The notes under the pieces were generated by a model. The model did not search any database, had not been told where the DNA came from, and saw only the letters and a program-made list of their open reading frames with translations. Below are positions 40,401 through 47,400 of a stretch of DNA of 64,000 nucleotides, one piece after another; the first letter of the stretch is position 1, and every line of letters begins with the position of its first letter. Both the position numbers and the translations under genes were made by a program. The DNA lies in the NCBI RefSeq assembly GCF_021018805.1, contig NC_086248.1, positions 28,900,922 to 28,964,921 of the forward strand, given 5' to 3'. This stretch comes from Prinia subflava (Eukaryota; Chordata; Aves; Passeriformes; Cisticolidae).

Positions 40401-42053
40401 CGAATAGAGTCTGGTGGGCAGGCATTTACCTTTCTCCCACTCTATCATTTGTTTCAGGGTCATAACTTCTACTATAGATCCAGTCAGGCTCCAAACTCAA
40501 GTAAGTTGTTATCCAACTTACTTGTTATTCAAGTTAGCTACATGCTCCAGTTTGACCTCTTGTTACTCAGAATGTTCTCACAAAGACATTGGGTCAATAC
40601 CTTCAAGAACTCTTCTTGAAAATTAAAGTAATATTTGAAGCATTGTGAAGACCACTTACAGAAATGGTTAGAGCAGATGACAGCGAGTACTCATCTCATT
40701 AGGAACTCATTTTGCACAGCAACCCCCCTACACTTTATAAATGCAGTAGTTCAGTTAAGTCTCCATCAGCCAAGAAGAGATATGAATGCATTCCCCTACA
40801 CCAAGCGTTTCTGCAGCTTTCAAAATGCTTATTAATTCAGGCTTTACATTATAGATAGATTAGCACAGTAAATCTTTAAATGTTCCAGCACCTATTTTTT
40901 TTTTGCTGACAAAAAAGTCAATTAAAATAATCCTAAATCACAAAGCAGCAACACGGTCTAGTTTTGAAAAAAGCGCAACAAATTTTATTCTGCAAAACTT
41001 TTTAGTGTATCACGATACACTAAAAAGCAACACTTCTGCGATTTGTTTATATCTTCTATACAGTACCTTCACTCTTATGCACAACAGAAGGAACAAGCTT
41101 TTGGAAAAGAGTAGAATATCTGAGAAAGAACAGAAGTCAAAACTGAAATCCAGCTCAAATACCAGACATGACTGTTTTATGCACAGTACTAGTTTTATGC
41201 AAAGTAGCAGCTTTGAGAAAAGTCAAATCACCAAAAGAGATATTAGCACTGGTTTCAAACACTTTAAAACCCAAGAGCATCCTTTTGCAACACAAGTGCT
41301 TGTTTTGAAGAAGAAATTAACGTTTTTGGCAGTCCATACCTTAAATGTACCGTTTTGGTTTTTCATGTATGAGACCAAAAATATGTCCACTGGCAGGAGC
41401 GCTGATGTGATAAGAGCAACAGCCAACGCAAAAATTGCTGTGATGGTAGAAATCACTTCACTTTCCCGCCGACTCTGGTACTTGCGCACATAAACCCAGC
41501 AGAAAATTAGAATGGCCTGAAACACACGGGGAAAAACTTATGAGTTGTAAAATAACAATGTCAGCAAGTAGGTACTGCTGTTAGACCCTGTACAGATGAC
41601 TGGCAGTGCATCAACACATTTTTTACCCGAACACTAGGACCAGCGTTATATCGACCACACAAAAGTCACTTTTTCTTAAGAGCAGCTTGAGCAACACCAC
41701 CAGCGCTCACACACGGAAGACGCGCAAACACAAACAACGCGGCTCGCCGGGCAGGAGGGCAAGGCAGCAGCCCGCTCTCCGCTCCGGGCTCTGCTCTGCC
41801 CTGCGGCACCACCGCCGAGGCACCCGGGGAAGCCGCAGGGAAGCGCTCCCGGCCGGGATAAGCTCAGCGACACGGGCGACGAGACCGGGCGGGATGCCCA
41901 GCACCGGGACAGCGAGCGGCCGAAGGAGTAGCAGCCGGCCCAGGGAAGGGATGTTTGAGGGGGCCGCCCCAGGGCGGCGGAGCCGCCTCTCACCAGCAGC
42001 GCCAGGCCGAAGAGGCACCATCCCGTCAGCAGGTCAGACGCGGCCGCCGCCAT
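1353..42053 (-). CDS. LMBRD1: LMBRD1, lysosomal cobalamin transport escort protein, 5' half (8 spliced exons, 3' half off window)
   Basis: This gene-level entry joins exons 42053-41994, 41516-41340, 33315-33255, 26544-26447, 25478-25411, 20902-20814, 16877-16804 and 1478-1353, 753 nt or 251 codons with no stop. I recognise the product from runs such as [43 protein letters not shown] and [15 protein letters not shown], which match the vertebrate LMBD1 family. The family protein is a multi-pass lysosomal membrane protein. It works with ABCD4 to move cobalamin from the lysosome to the cytosol, and human loss causes cblF cobalamin deficiency. Visible here are hydrophobic segments at about residues 7-27, 44-70, 101-120, 140-160 and 186-208, and NXS/T sequons at N75, N85 and N167. 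All introns in view are GT-AG. The family length is about 540 residues, so roughly half, including the C-terminus and poly(A) site, lies left of base 1. The gene looks intact, with no frameshift. Identification is near certain. Confidence 0.96.
2478..2625 (-). mobile_element. CR1 LINE 3' end, degenerate
   Basis: Read on the plus strand it begins with a corrupted form of the CR1 tail (TTTAGTTTGAAAAAGAGCTC). It continues through phrases typical of CR1, such as CCACTAAGCCATGTCCCTAA and CCACATCTACAAGTC. This is the reverse complement of a CR1 3' UTR, so the element points left. Heavily mutated, hence old. Confidence 0.6.
2935..4098 (+). mobile_element. CR1 LINE fragment: 3' end of reverse transcriptase ORF plus 3' UTR
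   Basis: About 1.16 kb, 5' truncated. Conceptual reading gives broken reverse-transcriptase text typical of CR1. First comes a [13 protein letters not shown] piece, then GWMARP, then [16 protein letters not shown] and [11 protein letters not shown], where the family catalytic FADD box is changed to FVDD. The later part matches the CR1 3' UTR, including CTGAGGGAGCTGGGGTTGTTC and AGGTTTAGGCTGGACAT. It ends near 4098 at a decayed AATGATTCTG-type tail. Frameshifts and stops show it is dead. This is the most complete CR1 copy here. Confidence 0.85.
4215..4690 (-). mobile_element. degenerate avian interspersed repeat, probably CR1-related, minus orientation
   Basis: Phrases such as CTCAGCTGGCTGCCCACCAG, CCCCATCATCCAAATAATTT and ATATTGGGCCCATCCTGACC resemble a common bird interspersed repeat that I have seen in many avian loci. 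It abuts the plus-strand CR1 that ends near 4098, as if one element inserted next to or into the other. Family assignment is uncertain without a library search. Confidence 0.4.
7556..7569 (-). promoter_or_regulatory. CTCF-like core motif
   Basis: On the minus strand TCGCTAGAGGGCAC matches 12 of 14 positions of the CTCF core consensus CCASYAGRKGGCRS. The two mismatches are at positions 1 and 3. It lies in LMBRD1 intron 7. Motif evidence only. Confidence 0.4.
11112..11345 (-). mobile_element. CR1 LINE 3' UTR fragment
   Basis: The plus strand reads GGAGGGACCCTAGAGGTCGT, TGGTCCAACACCTCTGCCCA and AGAGACTCCACAATCTCTCT, then CCTGTGCCAGTG. This order is the reverse complement of the CR1 3' UTR, so the element points left. 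About 230 bases, moderately diverged. Confidence 0.75.
15062..15172 (-). mobile_element. CR1 LINE 3' end fragment
   Basis: Starts with the decayed CR1 tail AGAATCATACAATCATTAAG, then GGTTGGAAAAGAACTCCAAG and ATCATCAAGCTCAACTC. It continues into ACCACCATGCTCACTA and CAAAGCACCACATCCGCTGA, in CR1 order. About 110 bases only. Confidence 0.7.
16804..16877 (-). CDS. LMBRD1: LMBRD1 coding exon 7
   Basis: A 74-nt exon that completes His185 and encodes residues 186-209, beginning [18 protein letters not shown] and ending AAITYT. The whole exon is one membrane-spanning segment. The acceptor is a T-rich tract ending TTTGCAG and the donor is GTAAGT; it ends in phase 0. It continues directly into AYGMSALP of exon 8, as in the family. 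Confidence 0.95.
18530..19110 (+). mobile_element. CR1 LINE fragment, degenerate
   Basis: Contains GCATCCCAGGCTGTATCAAC followed by AGCATGGCC, then GCTGAGGGAGTCAGGCTCAT and TTGGCCTGGAACAGAGA. Further on are GAGCTTTTTCCACAATGAG and AAGCCCTGGGCAACCTAGTC. These occur in the order of a CR1 end of ORF2 and 3' UTR, with deletions. It is more decayed than the copy at 2935. The left boundary is uncertain. Confidence 0.6.
19134..19180. repeat. perfect 21-bp inverted repeat with 5-base loop
   Basis: The left arm 19134-19154 is the exact reverse complement of the right arm 19160-19180; the loop CTGAA is at 19155-19159. Pairing stops abruptly at both ends. It lies about 25 bases after the end of the CR1 fragment, in LMBRD1 intron 6. 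Transcribed on either strand it would make a short perfect hairpin, but no larger precursor-like structure is evident. Confidence 0.95.
19580..19905 (+). mobile_element. CR1 LINE internal ORF2 fragment (upstream of the reverse transcriptase core)
   Basis: Conceptual reading yields decayed CR1 ORF2 text: [28 protein letters not shown] and later [15 protein letters not shown]. It has several stops and frameshifts. This part of CR1 is rarely kept because most copies are strongly 5' truncated. It is downstream of, and in the same direction as, the 3' UTR piece at 18530, so they are either two insertions or a rearranged one. Confidence 0.6.
20814..20902 (-). CDS. LMBRD1: LMBRD1 coding exon 6
   Basis: An 89-nt exon that completes Gly155, encodes residues 156-184 and contributes one base of His185. 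The text begins [19 protein letters not shown] and ends LLFEEFGSS, a soluble loop between membrane segments with sequon N167-S-T. The acceptor is TATTACAG and the donor is C followed by GTAAGT. The family motif STEWEKVK is unmistakable. The length is not a multiple of three. Confidence 0.95.
20903..25410 (-). other. LMBRD1 intron 5
   Basis: A GT-AG intron of 4.5 kb. The only clear internal feature is a pyrimidine tract of T and TTTTC units at about 22380-22442. No transposon that I recognise and no exon. Confidence 0.85.
22380..22442. repeat. T-rich and TTTTC low-complexity tract
   Basis: Uninterrupted poly-T stretches separated by C, grading into TTTTC units at the right end. Low-complexity sequence in intron 5; on the transcribed (minus) strand it reads as an A and GAAAA tract. 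Confidence 0.9.
25411..25478 (-). CDS. LMBRD1: LMBRD1 coding exon 5 (NAGNAG acceptor)
   Basis: A 68-nt exon encoding residues 133-154 ([20 protein letters not shown] and the two residues after it) plus two bases of Gly155; donor GTAAGT. It forms most of the next membrane segment. The acceptor reads TTCAGCAG, so two AG dinucleotides lie three bases apart. Using the distal one would remove Gln133 without shifting the frame. I chose the proximal site because the family has Q at this position. Confidence 0.94.
25479..26446 (-). other. LMBRD1 intron 4
   Basis: A short GT-AG intron of 968 bases, AT-rich, with no recognisable repeat or RNA. Its acceptor is the NAGNAG site of exon 5. Confidence 0.85.
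26447..26544 (-). CDS. LMBRD1: LMBRD1 coding exon 4
   Basis: A 98-nt exon that completes Thr100 and encodes residues 101-132. It contains a hydrophobic membrane segment ([20 protein letters not shown], about 101-120) followed by an acidic loop [12 protein letters not shown]. The acceptor is TCCTAG and the donor is GTAAGT; the exon ends in phase 0. The aspartate/glutamate-rich loop after this segment is characteristic of LMBD1. Confidence 0.95.
28415..28480 (-). mobile_element. short CR1 3' tail fragment
   Basis: GAATCATTCAGATTGGAAAA followed by AGATCCAACCTCTAAACATG matches the reverse complement of a CR1 3' terminus. Only about 65 bases are recognisable. Confidence 0.45.
28800..29193 (+). 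mobile_element. CR1 LINE 3' UTR with intact-looking 3' end
   Basis: Reads CTTGGTCTGTTCAGCCCAGA, then GAGACCTCATTGCAGTTACA and GGGGAGGTTTAGGCTGGATA. Next are AAAAGGTTCTTCCCCCAGAG and TTCTATGGTTCTGTG at the end. The order and the ATTCTATG-type terminus are diagnostic of CR1. A plus-strand 118-codon open frame through it is a repeat artefact. Confidence 0.8.
33255..33315 (-). CDS. LMBRD1: LMBRD1 coding exon 3
   Basis: A 61-nt exon encoding residues 80-99 ([20 protein letters not shown]) plus the first base of Thr100. The acceptor is TTGGTAG and the donor is GTAAGT, ending in phase 1. The exon carries the sequon N85-V-S, placing it on the glycosylated lumenal side after segment 2 if the family topology holds. 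Its length is not a multiple of three, so skipping it would shift the frame. It is too short for a usual ORF search and was found by following the family sequence. Confidence 0.95.
33594..34070 (-). mobile_element. CR1 LINE 3' region
   Basis: Begins at the CR1 terminus AATCATAGAATAGGTTGAAA and continues GGGACCTTCAAAGATCACCT and AGTCCATCCCTCCTGCCACA. Further on come CCCTGTTCCAGAGAACCAT, CTTCTCTTCTCCATGCTGGG and CAACCCCAACTCTTTCAG. About 480 bases of continuous CR1 3' sequence in reverse. Its 3' end lies about 280 bases from LMBRD1 exon 3. Confidence 0.8.
36510..36605. repeat. AT-rich direct and palindromic repeat patch
   Basis: An 18-base exact direct repeat (36531-36548 and 36556-36573; core ATTACATTTACATGTAAA) in a run of ACATGTAAA variants. 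The TTTACATGTAAA core is itself palindromic. It looks like slippage-driven local duplication. Confidence 0.8.
39290..39360 (-). mobile_element. CR1 LINE 3' terminus fragment
   Basis: ACAGAATCATAGAAAACGCT followed by GAGTTGGAAGGGACCATCAG is the reverse complement of a CR1 3' end. The recognisable part ends after about 70 bases. Confidence 0.65.
40498..40524. repeat. 10-bp inverted repeat
   Basis: CAAGTAAGTT (40498-40507) and its exact complement AACTTACTTG (40515-40524) are separated by 7 bases. Small enough to arise by chance in a long intron. Confidence 0.8.
40998..41027. repeat. 14-bp perfect inverted repeat with 2-base spacer
   Basis: CTTTTTAGTGTATC (40998-41011), spacer AC, then GATACACTAAAAAG (41014-41027). 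It is about 310 bases below exon 2 in intron 2. It would form a cruciform or a nearly loop-less hairpin. Confidence 0.95.
41340..41516 (-). CDS. LMBRD1: LMBRD1 coding exon 2
   Basis: Residues 21-79, exactly 59 codons, phase 0 at both ends. The acceptor is TTTCAG before GCC and the donor is AAG followed by GTATGG. It completes transmembrane segment 1 ([10 protein letters not shown]), carries the basic cytosolic-type stretch [10 protein letters not shown], then segment 2 (about residues 44-70, [19 protein letters not shown]). It ends with a lumenal-type sequon N75-G-T. This is the best conserved exon in the window and fixes the gene identity. A long plus-strand open frame over it is only its antisense shadow. 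Confidence 0.97.
41517..41993 (-). other. LMBRD1 intron 1
   Basis: A 477-base GT-AG intron. Its exon-1 side (about 41690-41993) is part of the CpG island, while the exon-2 side is AT-rich. The high CpG density suggests promoter-proximal regulation within the intron. Confidence 0.85.
41994..42053 (-). CDS. LMBRD1: LMBRD1 coding exon 1 (start codon)
   Basis: Residues 1-20, beginning [20 protein letters not shown]. The start was chosen because it is the first ATG on this strand for at least 150 bases upstream, and the context AAGATGG has A at -3 and G at +4. The exon ends in phase 0 at donor GTGAGA (41993-41988). The second half is the beginning of the first membrane segment, completed by exon 2. 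The protein N-terminus is about three residues shorter than the human one as I remember it, and alanine-rich, so the first few residues are poorly conserved. The exon sits inside the CpG island. Confidence 0.93.
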
Positions 42054-42056
42054 CTT
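42046..42056 (-). promoter_or_regulatory. YY1-type motif overlapping the start codon
   Basis: On the minus strand the sequence AAGATGGCGGC spans the initiator ATG. It matches the known YY1 consensus, which in many housekeeping genes lies just downstream of the transcription start. This suggests a short 5' leader beginning not far above 42056. The overlap with an alanine-rich N-terminus (ATG GCG GCG) means coding and regulatory constraints cannot be separated here. Confidence 0.5.
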
Positions 42057-42106
42057 CGCTGCCGTCAGCGGGAGCGCGGCCGCCCCGCCGAGGCGGCGCT
42101 TACAGC

Positions 42107-42114
42107 GGGGCGGG
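42107..42114. promoter_or_regulatory. GC box (Sp1/KLF type)
   Basis: GGGGCGGG, about 55 bases upstream of the LMBRD1 start codon. Another partial GC box lies at about 42081-42088 in the opposite orientation. Typical of CpG-island promoters; individually weak evidence. Confidence 0.45.
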
Positions 42115-42142
42115 CGCGTCACCGCGGCAACCGCCCCACGCC

Positions 42143-42156
42143 GCGTGACGTCACGC
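42143..42156. promoter_or_regulatory. palindromic CRE (CREB/ATF site)
   Basis: GCGTGACGTCACGC is a perfect 14-bp palindrome containing the full consensus CRE TGACGTCA at 42146-42153, about 95 bases upstream of the LMBRD1 ATG. The position fits a functional CREB/ATF site in a TATA-less promoter. Binding is an inference, and it may also be sensitive to CpG methylation. Confidence 0.6.
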
Positions 42157-42166
42157 GCCCGCGGCC

Positions 42167-42204
42167 GCGCACCCCGGCCCGCGCACCCCGGCCCGCGCAC
42201 GGCC
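42167..42204. repeat. 14-bp GC-rich tandem repeat in the promoter
   Basis: Two exact copies of GCGCACCCCGGCCC (42167-42180 and 42181-42194) and a partial third copy. It lies immediately upstream of the CRE relative to LMBRD1 transcription and could change promoter spacing if the copy number varies. Confidence 0.8.
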
Positions 42205-42898
42205 GCCGCCTGCGCACCGAGCGGAGAGCGGCGCTTCTCCGGGGGACAGCAGTGACGGGAGTTCCCCGGCCCCGTCCCGTGGCAGAGCGCAGCCCTCGGG
42301 AGGCGGGAGCGGGGAGTCGGGGTGATAAAGAGTTGTCCTCATCTCTTGCTCCTGAGAAGGGTTTGCCTGCCCTTCCCTCCCGGGGCCGGGAGGCTGAGAC
42401 AGGGCAGCGCTCGGTCCGCGGGTCCTTTTGCCTGAGGGACAGTGGGAGGGGAGGAAGGGGGTTTGAGGAAAGGTGAAAGGTGCGCGAAGAGGTATCTAGC
42501 ACTTTCAATCCTTTTATTGTTGCTTTTTGCTGTAAAACTACCTAAACCATCTCCCGGAGGCGCCGGGCAGGTGTGCGGGCGGTGCTGGCGGGTCGGGGCC
42601 GCTCCCGCAGGGATGTGCGGCGAGGGCAGCGCGGTGCCTCTGCCCCGGGCTCGACCTAGCGGCGATAGTGCCAAACTCCGGGCAGGATCGCGGTCAGGTG
42701 AGAAGCGTCGCTTCGGGACGCCGTGCCCGGTGTGAGGGCAGCCGTGGGCCGGGAGGCCTGTGGGCTTAGGAGGTGCCTTGCGGAGTTCGTGTTCCTGAGA
42801 GTGTGGGTTTGTTTGCACGAGGAGTGGAGGACCTTCATCTGCAAGGTGCTGCAGCGTGTCTTAGTCTCTACTTTGCTCTAAGTGCTACATGCAAACAA

Positions 42899-43163
42899 CC
42901 ATGGAATCCTCAAGGCTGGAAGAGACCTTTTAAAATCGTCCATTCCGACCACCCACCCTGCACTCCACTGTAACCCCTGAACCACTAAACCTCATCAGCC
43001 AGCACCAGATCCGAATCCTCTTGTTGCAGCTCCAGGGGTGGGGACTCCACCACCTCCCTGGGCAACCCATTCCAATGCCTGAGCACCCTAACGGTGAAAT
43101 TTCCCTCAGTATCTAATCTGAATCTCCCCTGTCTCAGTTTAGGACCGCTCGGTTGGGTCCTGC
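42899..43163 (-). mobile_element. CR1 LINE 3' UTR fragment next to the CpG island
   Basis: Begins ACCATGGAATCCTCAAGGCT, GGAAGAGACC, then CAGCTCCAGGGGTGGGGACT and CCACCACCTCCCTGGGCAAC. It continues CCATTCCAATGCCTGAGCAC and CTAACGGTGAAATTTCCCTC. Reverse complement of a CR1 3' UTR, about 265 bases. It marks the right limit of the promoter island. Confidence 0.75.
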
Positions 43164-43439
43164 AGGAGTGCCCGGAATAGCCGGGGGATAGCCCTGTGCA
43201 GAGCGCGGGCTGCAGTGCCGGGTGTCTGCTGGGTGCACAGGCAGCTTAGCGGTGGAAGTGTTTATGAGCCTTGATGGCTCCTCAGCCTTGGTACGAGGGG
43301 CTCAGAGACCCAGGCAGGCAGGCGTGGGCACATTCACGTCCTGAAACAATAGAGACGTTTTGTATGTTTCCATCTACTGAGAGAACAAACGTACTCATGC
43401 CAAGCAAGAGGAGGTTAAAATTCAGAGTATTTTGTTTGT
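43164..43439. other. unique sequence, no gene seen
   Basis: Mixed-GC sequence between the CR1 fragment and the tandem array, including a CAGGCAGG patch near 43310. No exon or named repeat recognised. Confidence 0.6.
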
Positions 43440-44490
43440 AGCCTTGTGAGAAGAGACTGATTTGGACAGGGGAGCCCAGCCTGGGAGAGGTGAAGTTCCA
43501 GGTGCTGTGTGTCCAGTGGGGCTGATGGGAGCTCCTGGTATCAACAGTGTTCGTGAGCCAAGTGTGAGGTCAGGTAAATGGAAGGACCTCCTGTGGGCTC
43601 ATAGCCTGGAGAGATCTGTTGATGGAGGGGCTGTGAGAGCTTTATCCCAGATTGAGTTTTGCCTCTGCCAAAACTTAATTTGTATAAGAGACCATTTAGC
43701 TGAGACAATAGTGTATGGTGGTACTTGTGAGCCGTATCCGGGGCATCTGATGTGTGTGCTCAGGTGGATGAGTTCTCTCAGGAAAACTACTTGATGATGT
43801 GCATGGTGGAGTAGCTTTGTCACAAGTTTGCTGGGGTTCAGTTTGCTGTGACAGTGTGGTGATGGCACTCACAAGCAATGCATGGGGTGGTTGGGGCAGC
43901 AAGAGTTTGGAGAGGCTTGCAGCTTTGCAAGAAAGGGACCTGTTTTGGGGAGGACAGGAGAAGCGGAAGCTTTGTCTCAGAGCAGTGGATGCATGCTGTA
44001 TTTCTCAATTTCTTTTCAGGGCAGTTTAGAAGGCACTGGCATGTGGCAGCATTCATGAAACGAGTAATAATGGAGTTGAGGAGGGTTCTGGAGAGCTTGT
44101 AAACCTTGCAGGTAGGTACCTGCAGGGGCTGTGTTGACTCATGGAGGGAAATGTTGCTTGCAGGGACAGATACCTGTGCCATATATTAAGTTACTGTGAG
44201 AACAGTGCAGGTGGAAGCAAAATGAAGTGAATATTCACAAGGTGCTTGGATAGTTGGTTGTAGGTGCAGTTTTTAGGTGAGCTTGTGGCATTGCAAGGAA
44301 GGGTCTGCTGGTGGAGAAGTGGTATTGTTTGGGAGGCTCATTCTGGAAGGACAGGTGTTTGTGCTGTGTCTTGTTTGGTGTGAGAGCAGGGGCAGCAAGC
44401 AGGGCTGTGCAATAGCTGTGCAGCTCATGAGCTAAGTGGATAGTTCATGACAATCCAGGTGAACTTGTAGTCTGATGAGAAAAGCAGCAG
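43440..44490. repeat. diverged tandem array, period about 174-192 bp, at least five units
   Basis: Related landmarks recur at regular spacing. Variants of TTGTGAGCC or GAGCTTG fall at 43551, 43725, 43915, 44095, 44281 and 44463, a spacing of about 174-192. Between landmarks other blocks also recur in order: CACAAG..TGC..TGG, then GCTTG..GC.TTGCAAG.AAGGG (units at 43870 and 44240). CTGTGAGA.CAG.GCAG.... AAGC also recurs (units at 44190 and 44380). The plus strand is rich in G and T and poor in C throughout. Units are highly diverged, so the array is old. No coding sense. Confidence 0.55.
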
Positions 44491-47400
44491 ATACTATAAA
44501 ATTATAATCAGTTACAGGCCAGTAAGCAGATTGTGTTATGTCCTTTTAGTTGTTGGTGGTTTAGGATTTTTTCTTTGTGTGTGTTTTTTACTATTTTACT
44601 TTTACCATTAATGTATGTGTATTATCTCCAACTGAGAAAATATTTCCCTGGATGTCATTACTATTAAATATGTATGCTGCAATTCAAAATTGCCTAAGAA
44701 CCCATGAAGAATTAAAACCCTCGAAGAACTACATTAAAAATAAACTATTCCCAAGAGGGAAGGGAAGTAATTTGCCCTTGGAGTATATAAAGTTTTTATA
44801 TTTTGTACAGCACACCTTTACCAATAAAATATTGATATACCAAACATCAGGGACCTGTAACTGTTTAAGAATTAAGGCTGCTGTTAAAATTAAAAAAAAA
44901 AAAAAAAAGAAATGCTACAGCTCTATGCTACCACAATTATTTTTGTTTTGACTCAATGGTAACATGAATATTTAACTTCCTCTAGTAAATAAGCCATAAG
45001 TGTACTCCAGCATGATCAAAAAATCTTTTTCTTTCTAAATAGCTGAGTTCATATAGTTTAAGGAAGATTAAAAAAAAAAAAAAAACCCGCCCAAAATTAT
45101 AGAGTTTCCACTAACAGAAAAATTCAATCTTTGAGTCTTTTGCTGAAATCTTTCAATATTTTTGCAGTAAATGGTAATATTAAAGAAATTCCCATAATTC
45201 TGTCAATCTTTCTTGGTAAATGTGGTTGGTAACCTAGTTTTAATTGGACAGTGAGGAAAGTTTTAAAGGTTTCAGTAAAAAATGTCATGTCTCTGTGTGT
45301 AAAATGATTAATGTTCATAGTTTAAAGGAAGAACTTCAGTTTTTGTTGGAATGGTAGTAATACTTTTAAGTACAGTGCAGGCACAATGGAAATTTTTCTA
45401 ATGTTACCACTATGGTATCTGACTGTGATTGGTTTTTTTCAATACCGTGTCACCACTAGCATTCTGAATGGCTTTTTTATTCCCTAAAATTCAGAGTTTA
45501 TTAATTAAAATAATTTTATCCCTTACTTTATAAAAATTAGCAAATCTTTATCTGAGGACTTATCTACAAACAAAATGCAAAGGATCAGTTTATTTTTTTT
45601 TTACCATTGGGTGGGACACTGCAGATGTCAAGTACACAAAAAAAAACCCCCAGTTTAATGGCAAAACTAAGTGGTTTTTTTAATGTTCAAATAGTGACCT
45701 TTGTCTACACATTGTGCCAACAAAAACCCTATAATAATAAGTCTTAAAAATGGTATTCAATTTATGTGTTGACTCTGGTGAGGAAGTGGAAATTTCACCT
45801 GTTGTTACTGTTGCTGAGAAACCTAAGACTAACATTTTTCATGCCTGTATTCACACAGCTCTTTATGTAGGAGAGTGCTCATGGATAAATCGGAGATCAG
45901 ATTTCTGAATACTCACAATACTCACAATGTCTATTGACAGCACTACGCTTGAGGATACATTGATTAGATGTTTCTTGGCATTATCAGAGCCATGTTTGTG
46001 TTTCTCAGTCACTGTAGACAGCTTCTAGGATGGCTGGATATAGTGTCCCAACTCTACCTGCATTTTACTCAGTTGCAGTGTTTTATCATGGGGTGAAAAT
46101 GAGCCAGGACAAGAACAAAGGTACATGAGGCAGTGGGTCAGTAAGACTAATCCCTGTGAGACTCTGGGGCAAGAAATAAAAAATGAGGCAAGTGGTCACA
46201 GCACAGAAGAAATATTTCCACTGTGTACAAATAGAAGAGGAGGTGAGAAGAACAAATGTACCTTTTGTGCAGAGACTTAGTGCTTGAGAGTAGGTAGATG
46301 GTTGTGGTATGAGCCAGCCAGTGAAGTAGCATCATTAATACCAAAGTTGTTGATCACCTACAAGCTGAGAGAGTGTGGTACCACACTGAGTGCTTGGGAC
46401 TCTCATGATCAGCAGTGCTAGTGCTGTCTGCAGTGCTGTACACCAGTGCTGCATTTCCAACAGCCAGGTTAGGCTAGCACGGTGTATAGAAAGATCTCAG
46501 CAGTTCTCTCTGTTGTGCTATTCTCTCCTACACTTCAGTAGTGGGTGTGCCTCTTTTTGTGCCTACACACAGAAATCTGTCTTGTGCTCTTTCACGGTTC
46601 TTTGCTCTTGCTAATAAAAGCTTTTCATCAGGATGCCATCGTGTGCAACAAGATCAGTGAATGCACTAAACAGTGGTAGTGGATAGAAGTGCTTGTTTAG
46701 GCCAGCATGTATGGAGTCAAGAGTGAGAGGAATACAAAAAGTGACTTCTGTAAAGGTTTTCTGGGCATGTTTGTAGCGGGGGTTGATAATTGCAACTAAT
46801 AATTAACTGTCTCTTTAAAAAAGTTTACTGTACATAAAAAGGATTTTTTGTGAGTCATTGAGATAATGTGTGAATGAAAATAGAATGAGTAAGTCTGAAG
46901 AGAATGCTGTTACTGTATTCCTCAACAAAACCTGATAGGCATTGTGGTGGTAGCAGCCATAGTGTGAAAAAATAAAGAATTATATCTGTGGACTTCCTTA
47001 AATACCATTCTCCTTTCCCACTCAAGATGGTTGCACAATGCCAAAAAAAAGGATTTAAAATTTTTGTGTTATAAAGAAAATACATAATTTAAAATAAACT
47101 TTAATTATATTGTTTACAAAATAAAATCTTTGTCTAAAAAGAACCATTATAGTAATTCCTGTATATATAGGAAATAAATCCAAACTACAGAAAATGTCTT
47201 AGATGCTACTTAATAACACATAGAATTTACTTTTACTGAAGTATTCATGTGGTGAAAAGACAGAGAAAGAAGATGATTAGTATTATAGAAATGAAAGTAT
47301 ATGAAACAGGACACCATTTTCATTCTAACCAGGACAAGGGATTAGAATCATACTTGAGCTAGATAGTGTACATACCAACAGGGAGCAGGTGCTTCTTCTC

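Larger units (their letters stand above)
33316..41339 (-). other. LMBRD1 intron 2
   Basis: A GT-AG intron of 8.0 kb. It contains minus-strand CR1 pieces at 33594-34070 and about 39290-39360 and an AT-rich direct-repeat patch at 36510-36605. Inverted repeats lie at 40498-40524 (10-bp arms) and 40998-41027 (14-bp arms). The remaining stretches, notably 34080-36500 and 36610-39280, show nothing definable. Confidence 0.85.
41690..42760. promoter_or_regulatory. CpG island promoter of LMBRD1
   Basis: About 1 kb of very GC- and CpG-rich sequence in an otherwise AT-rich window, centred on exon 1. No TATA box is obvious, and the start is probably dispersed somewhere above 42053. It includes GC boxes, a full CRE palindrome and a YY1-type motif. 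The island extends about 700 bases beyond the start codon on the side away from the gene. A good plus-strand donor (CAG then GTGAGA, GT at 42698-42699) there would suit a divergent non-coding transcript, though no such transcript can be shown from sequence. Confidence 0.88.

Noticed and set aside
40903..41493. 196-codon plus-strand open frame
   Set aside because: It runs antisense through LMBRD1 exon 2, whose minus-strand sense matches a known family; the plus reading has no protein-like motif.
41606..42508. Several 100-180-codon frames on both strands
   Set aside because: Low-stop shadows of the CpG island; composition is Arg/Pro/Ala/Gly rich, and only the short exon 1 frame connects to a family.
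42442..42735. 97-codon plus-strand frame with a short hydrophobic stretch
   Set aside because: Lies in the GC-rich island and upstream edge; no recognisable domain, no supporting splice chain. A divergent non-coding RNA is the better proposal.
46390..46640. Possible solo LTR (AATAAA followed by a GTGTGCAACAAGATC-type stretch)
   Set aside because: No terminal TG...CA pair, target duplication or second copy can be shown; a library search would be needed.
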